A stretch of 64,000 nt of DNA. It comes from Bacterioplanoides pacificum (GTDB lineage: Bacteria; Pseudomonadota; Gammaproteobacteria; Pseudomonadales; Oceanobacteraceae). Position 1 is the first letter of the stretch, and each line of letters begins with the position of its first letter. A model generated the notes under the pieces. It ran no database searches, was not told the DNA's origin, and worked only from the letters and a program-made list of their open reading frames with translations. The DNA is taken from contig NZ_JBHRYB010000007.1 of NCBI RefSeq assembly GCF_042648445.1, positions 11,647-75,646 of the forward strand, given 5' to 3'. Below are positions 33,009-42,589 of the stretch, in pieces. The translations under genes were made by a program, and so were the position numbers.

Positions 33009-33785
33009 TTAGAGCTGATGTCTGGCTAATAACAGTGGCTGACCTAAGTTCAGCTGTTGCAGTTGCTGCAGCAGTTGTTGCAGGGGGTCACCTTCCTCTA
33101 CCGGGCCAATCCGCACTTTATGCAGGGCCGGCTGGTGGCCGGTTTCCGGGGCTGTAACGGTTACCGGCCAGCGCTTTGCCAGTTGCTGCTGCAAACGCTG
33201 TTGCAGCTTGGCCGCAGCGCTTGGGTCTGATAAGGCGCCTACCTGAACCCAACGCTCGGTTTTGTTTTTCGGCGGGTGTAATACTTCCACCCGGACCGCC
33301 GCGGTGCCTTGTTTATGAATGCCGAGTTTCACAGCTGCGGCATAAGACAAATCAATGATACGGCCGTCGTGGAACGGCCCGCGGTCGTTGACTCTGACCA
33401 CTACCGATTGCTGGTTATCCAGCCGTGTAACCCGTACATAGCTAGGCAACGGCAGGGTTTTATGGGCGGCGGTAAACTGGTAAACGTCATACACCTCACC
33501 GTTTGAAGTGCGATGACCGTGGAATTTCATGCCGTACCAGGAAGCCAGGCCTTCTTCGCGGTAATCATCGGCTTGTCGCATAACCTGATATTCTTTGCCA
33601 AGCACGGTGTAACGCGCCGGGTTTCCCATCACGCTGCGGGCTTCGGCTTTTGGTTGTGGTTCCGGCAGAGCATGGATATCGGCGATCGCCGGTGGTGTGA
33701 AATCCTGATGATGCTGATAGCGTGAGGTACTGCAGCCGACCAGCAGTACCATCATCAGGGTAACCAGACCATAGCGGCGTACCAT
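33009..33785 (-). CDS. rlpA: Septal ring lytic transglycosylase RlpA
   Basis: 258 residues. Lipoprotein signal with lipobox LLVGC (Cys18). Double-psi barrel catalytic domain (about 70-165: EGLASWYGMKFHGHRTSNGE and VVRVNDRGPFHDGRIIDLSYAAA, holding the catalytic Asp and the metal-like His). A C-terminal SPOR domain (about 180-255: WVQVGALSDPSAAAKLQQRL) binds denuded septal glycan. Last gene of the elongation cluster; start overlaps the mltB stop by one base. Confidence 0.95.
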   Translation of the reverse strand: MVRRYGLVTLMMVLLVGCSTSRYQHHQDFTPPAIADIHALPEPQPKAEARSVMGNPARYTVLGKEYQVMRQADDYREEGLASWYGMKFHGHRTSNGEVYDVYQFTAAHKTLPLPSYVRVTRLDNQQSVVVRVNDRGPFHDGRIIDLSYAAAVKLGIHKQGTAAVRVEVLHPPKNKTERWVQVGALSDPSAAAKLQQRLQQQLAKRWPVTVTAPETGHQPALHKVRIGPVEEGDPLQQLLQQLQQLNLGQPLLLARHQL

Positions 33786-34756
33786 CAGTCGGCCAGCTCG
33801 CGGCTGAGCTGATACACCGCCATGGCGTACAACCGGCTGTGGTTGTAACGGGTGATAACGTAGAAGTTATATTCTCCGAGCCAGAATTCAGCGCCGTGTT
33901 CGCCTTGCAGCTGCATCAGCGTAGCTGGTTTGTCATCGGCGATGGCCTCGGTGGGTTTCACTCCCAGCGCTTTTAATTCCGCCGCACTCCATTTGGGTTT
34001 GCGGCTGTCGTTAACCACATCCTGGTACTGATCGCCGGATACCCGGACCCGCTGAACCACAGGTTCTCCCTGACGCCAGCCATGACGTTTGAAGTAGTTG
34101 GCGACGCTGGCGATGGCATCGGCCGGGTTTTGCCACAAATCACGTTTGCCATCGTTGTCACCGTCGACGGCATACATCAGGTAACTGGTCGGAATAAACT
34201 GCCCATAGCCCATGGCGCCGGCATAGGAACCTTTGATCTTGGCCGGATCCAGTTGTTCTTTTTCTGCCAGCGAAAAGAAGGCTTTTAATTCGCGCCAGAA
34301 TAATGGCCGTTTGGGGTAATCGAACGCCAGTGTGGCGAGGGAATCAAGCACCCGGTAACGTCCCTGGCGCTGACCGTAGAATGTTTCGACACCAATAATG
34401 GCAGCGATGACTTCTTTATCAACACCGTATTTTTCTTCAGCGGCTGCGAGTAAATCCTGATATTTTTTCAGGAATTCACGGCCTTGCTCAATGCGTTGTT
34501 TGGTGAGAAAAATCTGCCGGTATTCGTGCCACTCTTTACTGCGCTCGGCCGGACGTTGAATGGCCTCCAGTACTGAGTCGAGTTTTTCTGCCTGGGCCAG
34601 CCAGCTTTTGGCTTCGCTGGCCGGGATCTGGTATTCGGCTTCAAGTTGTTGGGCAAATTCTTCGAAGCGTGGATGTTTGTCGTAGGCTGCCTGGGCGCTG
34701 GGGAGAGACACACCCATAAACGCAATAACGCCAGCAGCGATACCTGATAAACGCAT
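33785..34756 (-). CDS. mltB: Membrane-bound lytic murein transglycosylase B
   Basis: 323 residues. Signal peptide about 1-23. The catalytic glutamate is in AAIIGVETFYGQRQG. GYGQFIPTSYLMYAVDGDNDGKRDLW carries the substrate cleft and an EF-hand-like calcium loop as in Slt35. No lipobox cysteine at the cleavage site, so it is probably soluble periplasmic rather than a lipoprotein. Lies between rodA and rlpA in the elongation operon. Confidence 0.93.
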   Translation of the reverse strand: MRLSGIAAGVIAFMGVSLPSAQAAYDKHPRFEEFAQQLEAEYQIPASEAKSWLAQAEKLDSVLEAIQRPAERSKEWHEYRQIFLTKQRIEQGREFLKKYQDLLAAAEEKYGVDKEVIAAIIGVETFYGQRQGRYRVLDSLATLAFDYPKRPLFWRELKAFFSLAEKEQLDPAKIKGSYAGAMGYGQFIPTSYLMYAVDGDNDGKRDLWQNPADAIASVANYFKRHGWRQGEPVVQRVRVSGDQYQDVVNDSRKPKWSAAELKALGVKPTEAIADDKPATLMQLQGEHGAEFWLGEYNFYVITRYNHSRLYAMAVYQLSRELAD

Positions 34757-34800
34757 AATGTAATTCCTGTTTTCTCCGCGGTACTTCAGTACCCGGCCCT

Positions 34801-35955
34801 TTAGGGGCTCTGGTTTTTTCTGTGAGTATTCATCGACATCAGAATACCAAACGCAGTCATCAGACTGACCACGGAAGTACCGCCGTAACTCACCAGCGGT
34901 AAGGGTACGCCGACCACTGGCAGGATGCCACTGACCATACCAATATTTACGAACACGTAGATAAAAAAGGTCACTGACAAACTGCCGGCTAATAAACGCC
35001 CGAACAGGGTTTCACAACGGTTGGATAAATACAGGCAGCGCATAATAATCAGGCAATACAGCGTCAGCAGAATTAATACGCCAATTAATCCCAGCTCTTC
35101 TGCCAGCACGGCAATAATAAAGTCGGTGTGGCTTTCGGGTAAAAACTCCAGTTGTGACTGGGTTCCCTGCATAAAACCTTTACCTTCAATACCTCCGGAA
35201 CCAATGGCTGTCTTCGACTGAATAATATTCCAGCCGGAGCCGAGCGGATCACTTTCCGGGTTGAGGAAGGTTAATACCCGTTGCTTCTGGTATTCGCGCA
35301 TCACAAAAAACCACATCAGCGGGGCGCTGGCTGCGACGATACCAATCATAGAAAAAATCAGCCACCAGGGAATTCCGGCAAAAAATAACACCAGAAAACC
35401 CGACGCGCTGATCAGAATCGAGGTGCCGAGATCGGGTTGTTTTAAGATCAGCACGGTCGGCAGGGCGATGATCAGCATCGCTTTGGCCAGATCGAATAAA
35501 CGCGGTGGTACCGGCCGCTTGGCCATGTACCAGGCGACGGTCAGCGGTAATGCCAGTTTAACCAGTTCTGACGGCTGGAAGCGGGGCAGTCCGGGCAACT
35601 CCAGCCAGCGCTGTGCACCTTTGGCGCCGACACCGGCAACCAAAACCCCAATCAGCGCCAGTAACCCGGCGCTGTAGGCCCAGGGTGCCAGGCGCTGGTA
35701 AATACGCGGTGGCACCTGAGCGGCAATAAACAGCATGATAAAACCGATACCAAAATGTATCGCCTGGCGTTTGACCATGCCCCAGCTCTGGCCGCTGGCG
35801 CTGTATAACAATAATAAGCCGCCGCCAGCCAGCGCCAGTAATAACAAGAACAACACCAGATCGACGTGAATACTGGCAAACCAGGCGCGGCTGCGGCTGA
35901 AGCCATGCTGAGGGCCGGCTTCGTTCATGGTGCGGGAAAAGTCAGTGGATGCCAT
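34801..35955 (-). CDS. rodA: Peptidoglycan glycosyltransferase RodA
   Basis: 384 residues with about ten membrane segments. SEDS-family polymerase that elongates glycan strands together with PBP2. The family signature IGMVSGILPVVGVPLPLVSYGGTS is near the C-terminus and PESHTDFIIAVLAEELGLIG carries the essential Asp. The start codon overlaps the mrdA stop (ATGA), coupling the two partners. The N-terminal 25 residues are polar and cytosolic. Confidence 0.96.
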   Translation of the reverse strand: MASTDFSRTMNEAGPQHGFSRSRAWFASIHVDLVLFLLLLALAGGGLLLLYSASGQSWGMVKRQAIHFGIGFIMLFIAAQVPPRIYQRLAPWAYSAGLLALIGVLVAGVGAKGAQRWLELPGLPRFQPSELVKLALPLTVAWYMAKRPVPPRLFDLAKAMLIIALPTVLILKQPDLGTSILISASGFLVLFFAGIPWWLIFSMIGIVAASAPLMWFFVMREYQKQRVLTFLNPESDPLGSGWNIIQSKTAIGSGGIEGKGFMQGTQSQLEFLPESHTDFIIAVLAEELGLIGVLILLTLYCLIIMRCLYLSNRCETLFGRLLAGSLSVTFFIYVFVNIGMVSGILPVVGVPLPLVSYGGTSVVSLMTAFGILMSMNTHRKNQSP

Positions 35956-37808
35956 CAGCCTTCCGCGCCTCCGAGGTATTCATTGATAATGCTTTGCGCT
36001 ATCGGCCCGGCAGTACGACCGGCCGACTCTCCGTTTTCGATGACCACGGCAATCGCAATTTCCGGCTTCTCTACCGGCGCAAAAGCAATAAATAAGGCGT
36101 GGTCGCGTAACCGCTCCTGCAGCGCTTCAGAATCGTATTCTTCGTTTTGTTTGATGCCCACCACCTGAGCGGTGCCGCTTTTACCGGCAATCGGGTATTT
36201 CAGTCTGGCACGCAGTCGTCTTGCCGTTCCCCAGGGGCTGCTGATCACTTTTTCCATGGCGCGGAACATACGATCCCAGTGTTGTTCGTTCTGCAGCTTA
36301 ATGTCCGGGATATCCGGGTGTGGAACGGTATCCAGCTCATTGTTATGGGCGTAAATCAGCCGTGGAGTGACCCATTTTCCACGGTTAGCTAACACCGCGG
36401 TGGCGGTGGCCAGTTGTAATGGTGTAGCCAGCATATATCCCTGGCCAATACCGAGGTTGACGGTGTCACCGGCATACCAGAATGAACCGTTATGAGCGCG
36501 CTTCCAGTCCCGGGTCGGCAACAGGCCAGTTAAGGTATTGTTAACGTCCAGGGTCATATCGCGGCCAAAACCAAACTGCGCCAGAAACGGCGACAGCGTA
36601 TCAATGCCGGTGCGTACGGCGGTTTCATAAAAATAGGTATCACACGACTGTACGATGGCGGTTTCCATATTAACCAGTCCGTGGCCACGGCGTTTCCAGT
36701 CGCGGTAAACCCGTTTGTCATTGGGTAACTGGTACCAGCCGGGGTCGTGGATCTGTTCATCCCAGCTGGTGATGTTGGCATCCAGCATCGCCAGCCCGAC
36801 AAACGGTTTAAGGGTGGAAGCCGGCGGATATTGACCGCGCCGGGTGCGGTCGAACAGCGGCAGGTCCGGATTATTACGCAGGGAAGAGTAGTCTTTATGG
36901 GAAATGCCGGTGACAAACAGGTTGGGGTCGTAACTCGGGTTACTGTACAGGCTGATAATGCCACCACTGGCGATGTCGATGGCAACCAGGGCGCCACGGT
37001 AGCCCTGCATTTCTTTTTCCGCCAGCTTTTGCAGACGGGTGTCCAGTTGCAGGGTGATATCGTCACCGGGCACCGGGTCGGTTTGTTCAATTACCCGTAA
37101 AATGCGGCCGCGGGCGTTGGTTTCTACTTTCTGATAACCCACCTGCCCGTGCAGGTCGCGTTCATAACGGCGCTCGATACCAATTTTGCCAATGTAGCGG
37201 CTGGCGCTGTACTGGCGTTTGGTATCTTCATCTTCATCCAGTTTTTGTTGTTCTTTCTGGTTAATCCGGGCGACATACCCCAATACGTGAGCAAAGGTGT
37301 CTCCCTGCGGGTAATGGCGTACCAGTCGTGCTTCGACATCGACGCCCGGCAGGAAGGAGCGGTTCACCTGAATGCGGGCAATTTCGTCTTCGCTCAGCTT
37401 ATGGCGCAATACCACGGGTTCAAACGGACGACGGCGGTATTTACGGCGTTTTTCAAATTGCTCGCGGTGACGTTCCGATATGCCGATCAGCTGATCGAGG
37501 TAGGCGATGGTTTGTTCCAGATCGCGTACCCGCTCCGGCACCAGAGTCAGGCTGTAGGCGGGGACGTTTTCAGCCAGTAATACACCGTTACGGTCGTAGA
37601 TCAGCCCGCGGTTGGGGGCAATGGGTTTCAGCTGGATGCGATTGTTTTCTGACAGGTCGCGATATTTTTCATGCAGGTCGATCTGCAGGTACATCATGCG
37701 CCAGGCCAGGCCACATAACATCAGAAAGATGATGCTGCCGAGAACAATGGTACGGTTTCGGAAAATGGATTTTTCGGCCGATGTGTCTCTGAACGACTGC
37801 TCCCACAT
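35955..37808 (-). CDS. mrdA: Penicillin-binding protein 2
   Basis: 617 residues. Membrane helix about 23-42, pedestal domain to about 250, then the transpeptidase domain. The nucleophile SxxK is in PPASTLKPF, the second motif is SCD (VQSCDTYFYE) and the third is KSGT (AGKSGTAQVV). It cross-links the side wall with RodA. First of the pair in the operon; 10 bases separate it from rlmH. Confidence 0.96.
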   Translation of the reverse strand: MWEQSFRDTSAEKSIFRNRTIVLGSIIFLMLCGLAWRMMYLQIDLHEKYRDLSENNRIQLKPIAPNRGLIYDRNGVLLAENVPAYSLTLVPERVRDLEQTIAYLDQLIGISERHREQFEKRRKYRRRPFEPVVLRHKLSEDEIARIQVNRSFLPGVDVEARLVRHYPQGDTFAHVLGYVARINQKEQQKLDEDEDTKRQYSASRYIGKIGIERRYERDLHGQVGYQKVETNARGRILRVIEQTDPVPGDDITLQLDTRLQKLAEKEMQGYRGALVAIDIASGGIISLYSNPSYDPNLFVTGISHKDYSSLRNNPDLPLFDRTRRGQYPPASTLKPFVGLAMLDANITSWDEQIHDPGWYQLPNDKRVYRDWKRRGHGLVNMETAIVQSCDTYFYETAVRTGIDTLSPFLAQFGFGRDMTLDVNNTLTGLLPTRDWKRAHNGSFWYAGDTVNLGIGQGYMLATPLQLATATAVLANRGKWVTPRLIYAHNNELDTVPHPDIPDIKLQNEQHWDRMFRAMEKVISSPWGTARRLRARLKYPIAGKSGTAQVVGIKQNEEYDSEALQERLRDHALFIAFAPVEKPEIAIAVVIENGESAGRTAGPIAQSIINEYLGGAEG

Positions 37809-37817
37809 GACCGTCCC

Positions 37818-38285
37818 TTATTTATGGTAAGGGTGGCCCTGGAGGATACTCCAGGCGCGGTACAGTTGTTCGGCCATCAGTACCCGCACCAGTGGGTGCG
37901 GTAACGTCAGGTTGGATAACGACCAGCGTTGTTTCGCCAGTGCCAAGACATCGGCCGTCATGCCGTCCGGGCCACCAATCAGCAACGCCACATCGCCACC
38001 CTGCATACGCCAGTCGGCCAGGTTGCCGGCCAGCTGCTCGGTGCTCCAGGGTTTGCCTTTTACATCCAGCGCCACCACATGATCCTGAGGACGAATGGCT
38101 TTTTTCAGCGCTTCGGCTTCCTGCTGCATGGCTTTTTCTTTGCTGGTGTTTTTACCGCGGTGACCCGGGTTCAGTTCCACCAGCTCCAGCGAGCAGTCAT
38201 GCGGCAGGCGCTTAGCGTATTCCTGATAACCCTGTTCCACCCAGGCCGGCATTTTGGTGCCCACGGCCAATAAACGCAGCTTCAT
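37818..38285 (-). CDS. rlmH: 23S rRNA pseudouridine-1915 N3-methyltransferase RlmH
   Basis: 155 residues, the standard length. SPOUT-fold methyltransferase using SAM on helix 69. MKLRLLAVGTKMPAWV, LLIGGPDGM and the end RVLMAEQLYRAWSILQGHPYHK are diagnostic. Usual place between rsfS and mrdA. Confidence 0.97.
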   Translation of the reverse strand: MKLRLLAVGTKMPAWVEQGYQEYAKRLPHDCSLELVELNPGHRGKNTSKEKAMQQEAEALKKAIRPQDHVVALDVKGKPWSTEQLAGNLADWRMQGGDVALLIGGPDGMTADVLALAKQRWSLSNLTLPHPLVRVLMAEQLYRAWSILQGHPYHK

Positions 38286-38291
38286 AGGGGA

Positions 38292-38630
38292 TTATTCAGC
38301 GTTGTCTTCCGGTTCACCCCAGAGGCGTTCCAGATCGTAAAAGTGACGTGACTGATCCGTCATGACGTGGACCACAACATCGCCCAGGTCGATCAGTACC
38401 CAGTCGGCCGCTGCCCGGCCTTCAGTGCCATTGGGGCGCAGTCCGGCGTGTTTGGCCTTTTCTTCGACATTGGCTGCTACGGCTGTGACGTGGCGATTAG
38501 AGGTACCGGTGGCGATGATCATCCAGTCGGTTACGGAGGTGCGGCCGCGGACATCCAGTTCAGTGATGTTTTGGGCCTTCATGTCGTCCAGGGCGTCAAC
38601 CACCAGAGATTTAATTTGCTCAGTTTGCAT
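38292..38630 (-). CDS. rsfS: Ribosomal silencing factor RsfS
   Basis: 112 residues. Binds L14 and keeps the ribosomal subunits apart during starvation. Iojap-family core: ALDDMKAQNITELDVRG, TDWMIIATGTSNRHVTAVA and DWVLIDLGDVVVHVM. Seven bases separate it from nadD. Confidence 0.96.
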   Translation of the reverse strand: MQTEQIKSLVVDALDDMKAQNITELDVRGRTSVTDWMIIATGTSNRHVTAVAANVEEKAKHAGLRPNGTEGRAAADWVLIDLGDVVVHVMTDQSRHFYDLERLWGEPEDNAE

Positions 38631-38637
38631 TCAGGTA

Positions 38638-39273
38638 CTATCGATAGAGTTGATGTTGATTCAGGTATTCCAGTACCGCGTCCGGCACCAGAAAGGTGAC
38701 ATTGTCGCCTTGCTTGATAGCACGACGCAAGTAAGAGGCCGAGATATCCAGTTCCGGCAGCGGGTGCAGACAAATTGCTCCGGCGTCAGACTGTAATAAA
38801 CCCCGGATATCGGTCTGTCTCAGTTCCAGCTGTTGTTCCTGCCAGTGGCTGGTATTTTGCAGTCCCGGGCGGCTGACCACCAGCAGGTTAGCCTGCTGCA
38901 ATAATTCCAGTGGCAGATGCCAGTGTTCAAATCCCTGCCAGGCATCCTGACCCATAACCCAGGTAAAGCGGACGTCAGGGTATTGTTCATTAAGTGCTGC
39001 GACAGTAATGGCGCTGTAGCTGTAATCGTCGCGCTGCAGTTCGACCGCACAGGGTTCGACGCCATCGAGCGGCACACATGCCAGTGTCAGCATTTGCAGC
39101 CGTTGTTCACCGTCAGCCTGGGGTTGTGGCCGGTGTGGCGGAATGCGGTTCGGAATCAGCAGAACTTTATCAAAGCCGAGGTCGCGCAAATGGGCGGCGA
39201 TTCTCAGGTGGCCGATGTGGATCGGGTCAAAGGTGCCGCCGAGCAGGGCCCAGCGGCCAGTAACGTCAGACAT
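38638..39273 (-). CDS. nadD: Nicotinate-nucleotide adenylyltransferase NadD
   Basis: 211 residues. Joins nicotinate mononucleotide and ATP to give deamido-NAD. The nucleotidyltransferase motif GGTFDPIHIGHL (HxGH) is near the start and the ISSTxxR-equivalent ISASYLRRAI near the end. FTWVMGQDAWQGFEHW is the usual family pattern. Its start overlaps the proA stop by one base. Confidence 0.96.
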   Translation of the reverse strand: MSDVTGRWALLGGTFDPIHIGHLRIAAHLRDLGFDKVLLIPNRIPPHRPQPQADGEQRLQMLTLACVPLDGVEPCAVELQRDDYSYSAITVAALNEQYPDVRFTWVMGQDAWQGFEHWHLPLELLQQANLLVVSRPGLQNTSHWQEQQLELRQTDIRGLLQSDAGAICLHPLPELDISASYLRRAIKQGDNVTFLVPDAVLEYLNQHQLYR

Positions 39274-40529
39274 CAGTTACGCACTTCACCGTTACCTAAC
39301 ACCACGTATTTCTGAGACGTCAGGCCATCCAGACCAACCGGACCGCGGGCGTGGATTTTATCGGTGGAAATACCAATTTCCGCACCCAGGCCATATTCAA
39401 AGCCATCGGCAAAGCGGGTGGAGGCGTTGATCATCACCGAGCTGGAATCCACTTCGGTTAAAAAGCGGCGTGCCAGCGTGTAGTTTTCGCTGATAATGCT
39501 GTCGGTATGGTGCGAGCCATAATGATTGATGTGCTCAATCGCCTGGTCCATATCATCGACCAGCTTAATCGACAGAATCGGTGCCAGGTATTCGCTGTGC
39601 CAGTCTTCTTCGCTGGCCACCAGCGCATCGCTGAGGATGGCGCGGGTGGCTTCGCAGCCGCGCAGTTCAACCCCGATATCGGCGTAAGCGCTGGCCAGTT
39701 GCGGAAGAATCTCGGCTGCCACAGCCTGGTGAACCAGCAGGGTTTCCATGGTATTGCAGGTGCCGTAACGATGGGTTTTGGCATTAATGGCAATATTGAT
39801 GGCTTTGGTTTTGTCGGCAAACTGGTCGATATAAACGTGACAAATACCGTCCAGGTGTTTGATCACCGTTACCTTGGCATCACGGCTGATACGTTCGATC
39901 AGGCCTTTACCGCCGCGCGGCACAATCACGTCGACGTATTCCGGCATGGTGATCAGCTCACCGACCGCAGCACGATCGGTGGTTTCCACCACCTGTACGG
40001 CCGCGGCGGGTAAACCGGCAGCGGCCAGCCCCTGTGTAATACACACGGCCAGCGCCTGGTTGGCTTCAATGGCTTCAGAACCACCACGCAGAATAGCAGC
40101 GTTGCCGGATTTCAGGCACAGACTGGCGGCTTCAATGGTAACGTTCGGGCGGCTCTCATAAATGATGCCAATTACCCCCAGCGGTACCCGCATCTTGCCA
40201 ACCTGAATGCCGCTCGGGCGGTATTTCAGATCGGTGATTTCACCCACCGGGTCAGGCAGGGCGGCGACCTGGTGCAGACCTTCGATCATGGTGTCGATGC
40301 GGTCATCGGTCAGTTCCAGCCGGTCGAGCAGGGCGGCATCCAGGCCGTTATCGCGGCCACGCTGCATATCACGCTGGTTGGCAGCTTTCAGTGTATCGCG
40401 TTGTGCGGTAATAGCGTCGGCAATGGCCAATAACGCGGCGTTTTTGTCCTGAGTAGAAGCGCGGGCAACAGCACGAGAGGCTTTGCGGGCGTTCCCACCC
40501 AGAGATTTCATATATTCGGTTACATCCAT
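39273..40529 (-). CDS. proA: Glutamate-5-semialdehyde dehydrogenase (gamma-glutamyl phosphate reductase)
   Basis: 418 residues from ATG 40529; GTG 40538 is an alternative. Reduces gamma-glutamyl phosphate with NADPH in proline synthesis. The catalytic cysteine is in RYGTCNTMETLL near residue 255; NVTIEAASLCLKSGNAAILRGG and VPRGGKGLIERI are family motifs. First gene of the minus-strand cluster. Its pathway partner proB lies at 61.3 kb in the rplU block. Confidence 0.95.
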   Translation of the reverse strand: MDVTEYMKSLGGNARKASRAVARASTQDKNAALLAIADAITAQRDTLKAANQRDMQRGRDNGLDAALLDRLELTDDRIDTMIEGLHQVAALPDPVGEITDLKYRPSGIQVGKMRVPLGVIGIIYESRPNVTIEAASLCLKSGNAAILRGGSEAIEANQALAVCITQGLAAAGLPAAAVQVVETTDRAAVGELITMPEYVDVIVPRGGKGLIERISRDAKVTVIKHLDGICHVYIDQFADKTKAINIAINAKTHRYGTCNTMETLLVHQAVAAEILPQLASAYADIGVELRGCEATRAILSDALVASEEDWHSEYLAPILSIKLVDDMDQAIEHINHYGSHHTDSIISENYTLARRFLTEVDSSSVMINASTRFADGFEYGLGAEIGISTDKIHARGPVGLDGLTSQKYVVLGNGEVRN

Positions 40530-40677
40530 CGGGCACACCGGTTTGCGGATCGTTGACGATAAAGCGCGCTAGTATATACCAACTGCGGTCTGTACTACAC
40601 TTAAACGGCCTGTGCCCGAAAAGTGATAATAACGCCCAGGCAGAATATTATTCACCCGTTCCCCGGATCAGTTTTTC

Positions 40678-41610
40678 ATGGAAAAAGCACAGTTTCACAG
40701 TCTGGTCGTGTTGCAGGTTAAAGTGATTTATTGCCTGCTGGCTGCCGCCGGTCTGAGTGTGATTGCGGTTCTCGACCTGCTCGAAGACAAAAAAATGTTT
40801 GCCGCCGTGGCGGCTGGCTTTTCGTTATTGCTGGTGTTGTACGCCGGTTTTTTATTAGTGCGGCGTAAAAAACGTTCGTCACCGTATCCCGAATGGATTC
40901 TGGTCGGGCTGTTATCGGTATTTACCCTGTTTGGTATGAATCAGAATTCTCAGGTGGTGCACTGGATCTACTTTGTACCGATTTATACTTACTTCCTGTT
41001 TCCGTTCCGGGCGGCCAGTTATATTTCACTGATCTACAGTGCGGTGCTGATTGTGATGGTGCTGGATAAGTTCGACAGCTATATCCGCATGCAGATGTTA
41101 TTTACCTACGCCGCCTGTTACATCTTTTCGGTGATGTACGCGCTGATCAACGAACGCAACAACCAGGGGCTGATCGAAATTGTCAATACTGATCCGCTGA
41201 CCCAGGTGTATAACCAGCATCAGCTGGATCTGGACCTGAACAAAGAAATGACCCGGGCTGACCGGCAGCGCAGTCAGCTGATGTTGCTGGCCATTGCCAC
41301 GCCGCGCAGCTGGCACAGTCTGAAAGTAGACGATTATGAACAACGACTGAGTTATCTCGGTAAAAAGCTGCGTAAAAGCCTGCGTAACTATGATGCCTGT
41401 TACCGGCTCGACAGTGATGACTTTGTTATTCTGATGCCCCACAGTGGCCTGCCGGAGGCACAGCAGCTGAAGCAGGAGATTCATGGCAGCATGCAAAACA
41501 GCCGTTATGCCGAATTAAAAAGCCTGACGCTGCATCAGGAACATTATCGGGCTGACGACGACAGCCACAGTCTGATCCGCCGGGTGATGGAGAATCTTTA
41601 TGCTGCTTGA
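40678..41610 (+). CDS. Membrane protein with degenerate GGDEF domain
   Basis: 310 residues. Five to six membrane segments (about 15-150) followed by a GGDEF-like domain (about 165-300, opening NTDPLTQVYNQHQLDLDL). The active-site loop reads RLDSDDFVIL where GGDEF is expected, so it has probably lost diguanylate cyclase activity. Its 3' end overlaps the next, similar gene by 11 bases; the pair looks like a duplication. It may bind nucleotides or act as a membrane signalling partner. Confidence 0.75.
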   Translation: MEKAQFHSLVVLQVKVIYCLLAAAGLSVIAVLDLLEDKKMFAAVAAGFSLLLVLYAGFLLVRRKKRSSPYPEWILVGLLSVFTLFGMNQNSQVVHWIYFVPIYTYFLFPFRAASYISLIYSAVLIVMVLDKFDSYIRMQMLFTYAACYIFSVMYALINERNNQGLIEIVNTDPLTQVYNQHQLDLDLNKEMTRADRQRSQLMLLAIATPRSWHSLKVDDYEQRLSYLGKKLRKSLRNYDACYRLDSDDFVILMPHSGLPEAQQLKQEIHGSMQNSRYAELKSLTLHQEHYRADDDSHSLIRRVMENLYAA

Positions 41611-42589
41611 TATTCCCCAGGAGCAACTGCAACCCCGGTTACAGATGATTGTGTATACCCTGGCTGCTCTGGCCGTTACCCTGCTAATGTACGATCAGTA
41701 CCGCCAGGGGTTGTATCCGCTGGTGCTGAGTAATGCCATCGCTATTCCTGCCTTTTTGTTCAGTGCCATCTTTATTTATATCAACCGTGACCGCCAGACC
41801 TACGCCTGGATTAATTATCCGCTGATCCTGCTGCTGGTATCACTGGCCCTGTATCAGTTACCGAGTTATCCCCAGCAGATGATTCATTATCTGTATGCGG
41901 TCCCGCTGTTCAGTTATTTCTGTTTGCCGATTGCTCAGGCGACCGTTTTTAATCTGCTGGTGGCGGTGTGTGTGATTGTGATCGTCTGGAGTGAAAGTAA
42001 TACCGCCTACGGTTTGCGGACCGGCACTAACTACCTGCTGTTATTGGGCTCGGCTTGGTGTTTTGCCTATCTGACGCAGCTGAAGTCAGAATCACTGAAA
42101 CGTCTGGCGTTAACGGATCCGGAAAGTGGAGCTTATAACAGCCGCCATTTTGTTAATGCACTGGAGCGTGAAATCGCCCGCAGTGAAACCACCCGGCAGC
42201 AGGTTTCGCTGATCGGTCTGGTGATGGAAGATTATCGCCAGCTGATCGATATTCATGGCAAGCGTGCGATTCAGCAGTTATTACCGGATTTTGTCCGCCG
42301 CGCTCAGGAGCAGATCCGGGCGGCAGATGATGTGTTTCGCCTGGGCGACGATAAGTTTGTGCTGATTTTACCGCACTGCCCGGAAGACGGTGCCATCATT
42401 CTGATGGAGCGTATTAAGCGCAATATGCAGGCCCAGACCTGGAAACCGGTGGCGGAAATGACTCTGGGCACCGCCGCGGTGACCTGGCAGGCCGGGCTGG
42501 ATAGCTGGGAGCTGGAAAAACGACTGGATATGCGGCTGAAAAAACAGAAACGTGCCAGCCTGCAGCTGGCTGCGTTTCAGGATGACTGA
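41600..42589 (+). CDS. Second membrane protein with degenerate GGDEF domain
   Basis: 329 residues with the same plan as its neighbour: five to six membrane segments (about 15-150) and a GGDEF-like domain (about 168-315, TDPESGAYNSRHFVNALEREI). The signature loop is RLGDDKFVLIL (GDDKF in place of GGDEF), again lacking the first glycine-aspartate pattern needed for catalysis. Translation is coupled to the preceding gene by the 11-base overlap. It ends exactly at the convergent methyltransferase stop. Confidence 0.75.
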   Translation: MLLDIPQEQLQPRLQMIVYTLAALAVTLLMYDQYRQGLYPLVLSNAIAIPAFLFSAIFIYINRDRQTYAWINYPLILLLVSLALYQLPSYPQQMIHYLYAVPLFSYFCLPIAQATVFNLLVAVCVIVIVWSESNTAYGLRTGTNYLLLLGSAWCFAYLTQLKSESLKRLALTDPESGAYNSRHFVNALEREIARSETTRQQVSLIGLVMEDYRQLIDIHGKRAIQQLLPDFVRRAQEQIRAADDVFRLGDDKFVLILPHCPEDGAIILMERIKRNMQAQTWKPVAEMTLGTAAVTWQAGLDSWELEKRLDMRLKKQKRASLQLAAFQDD

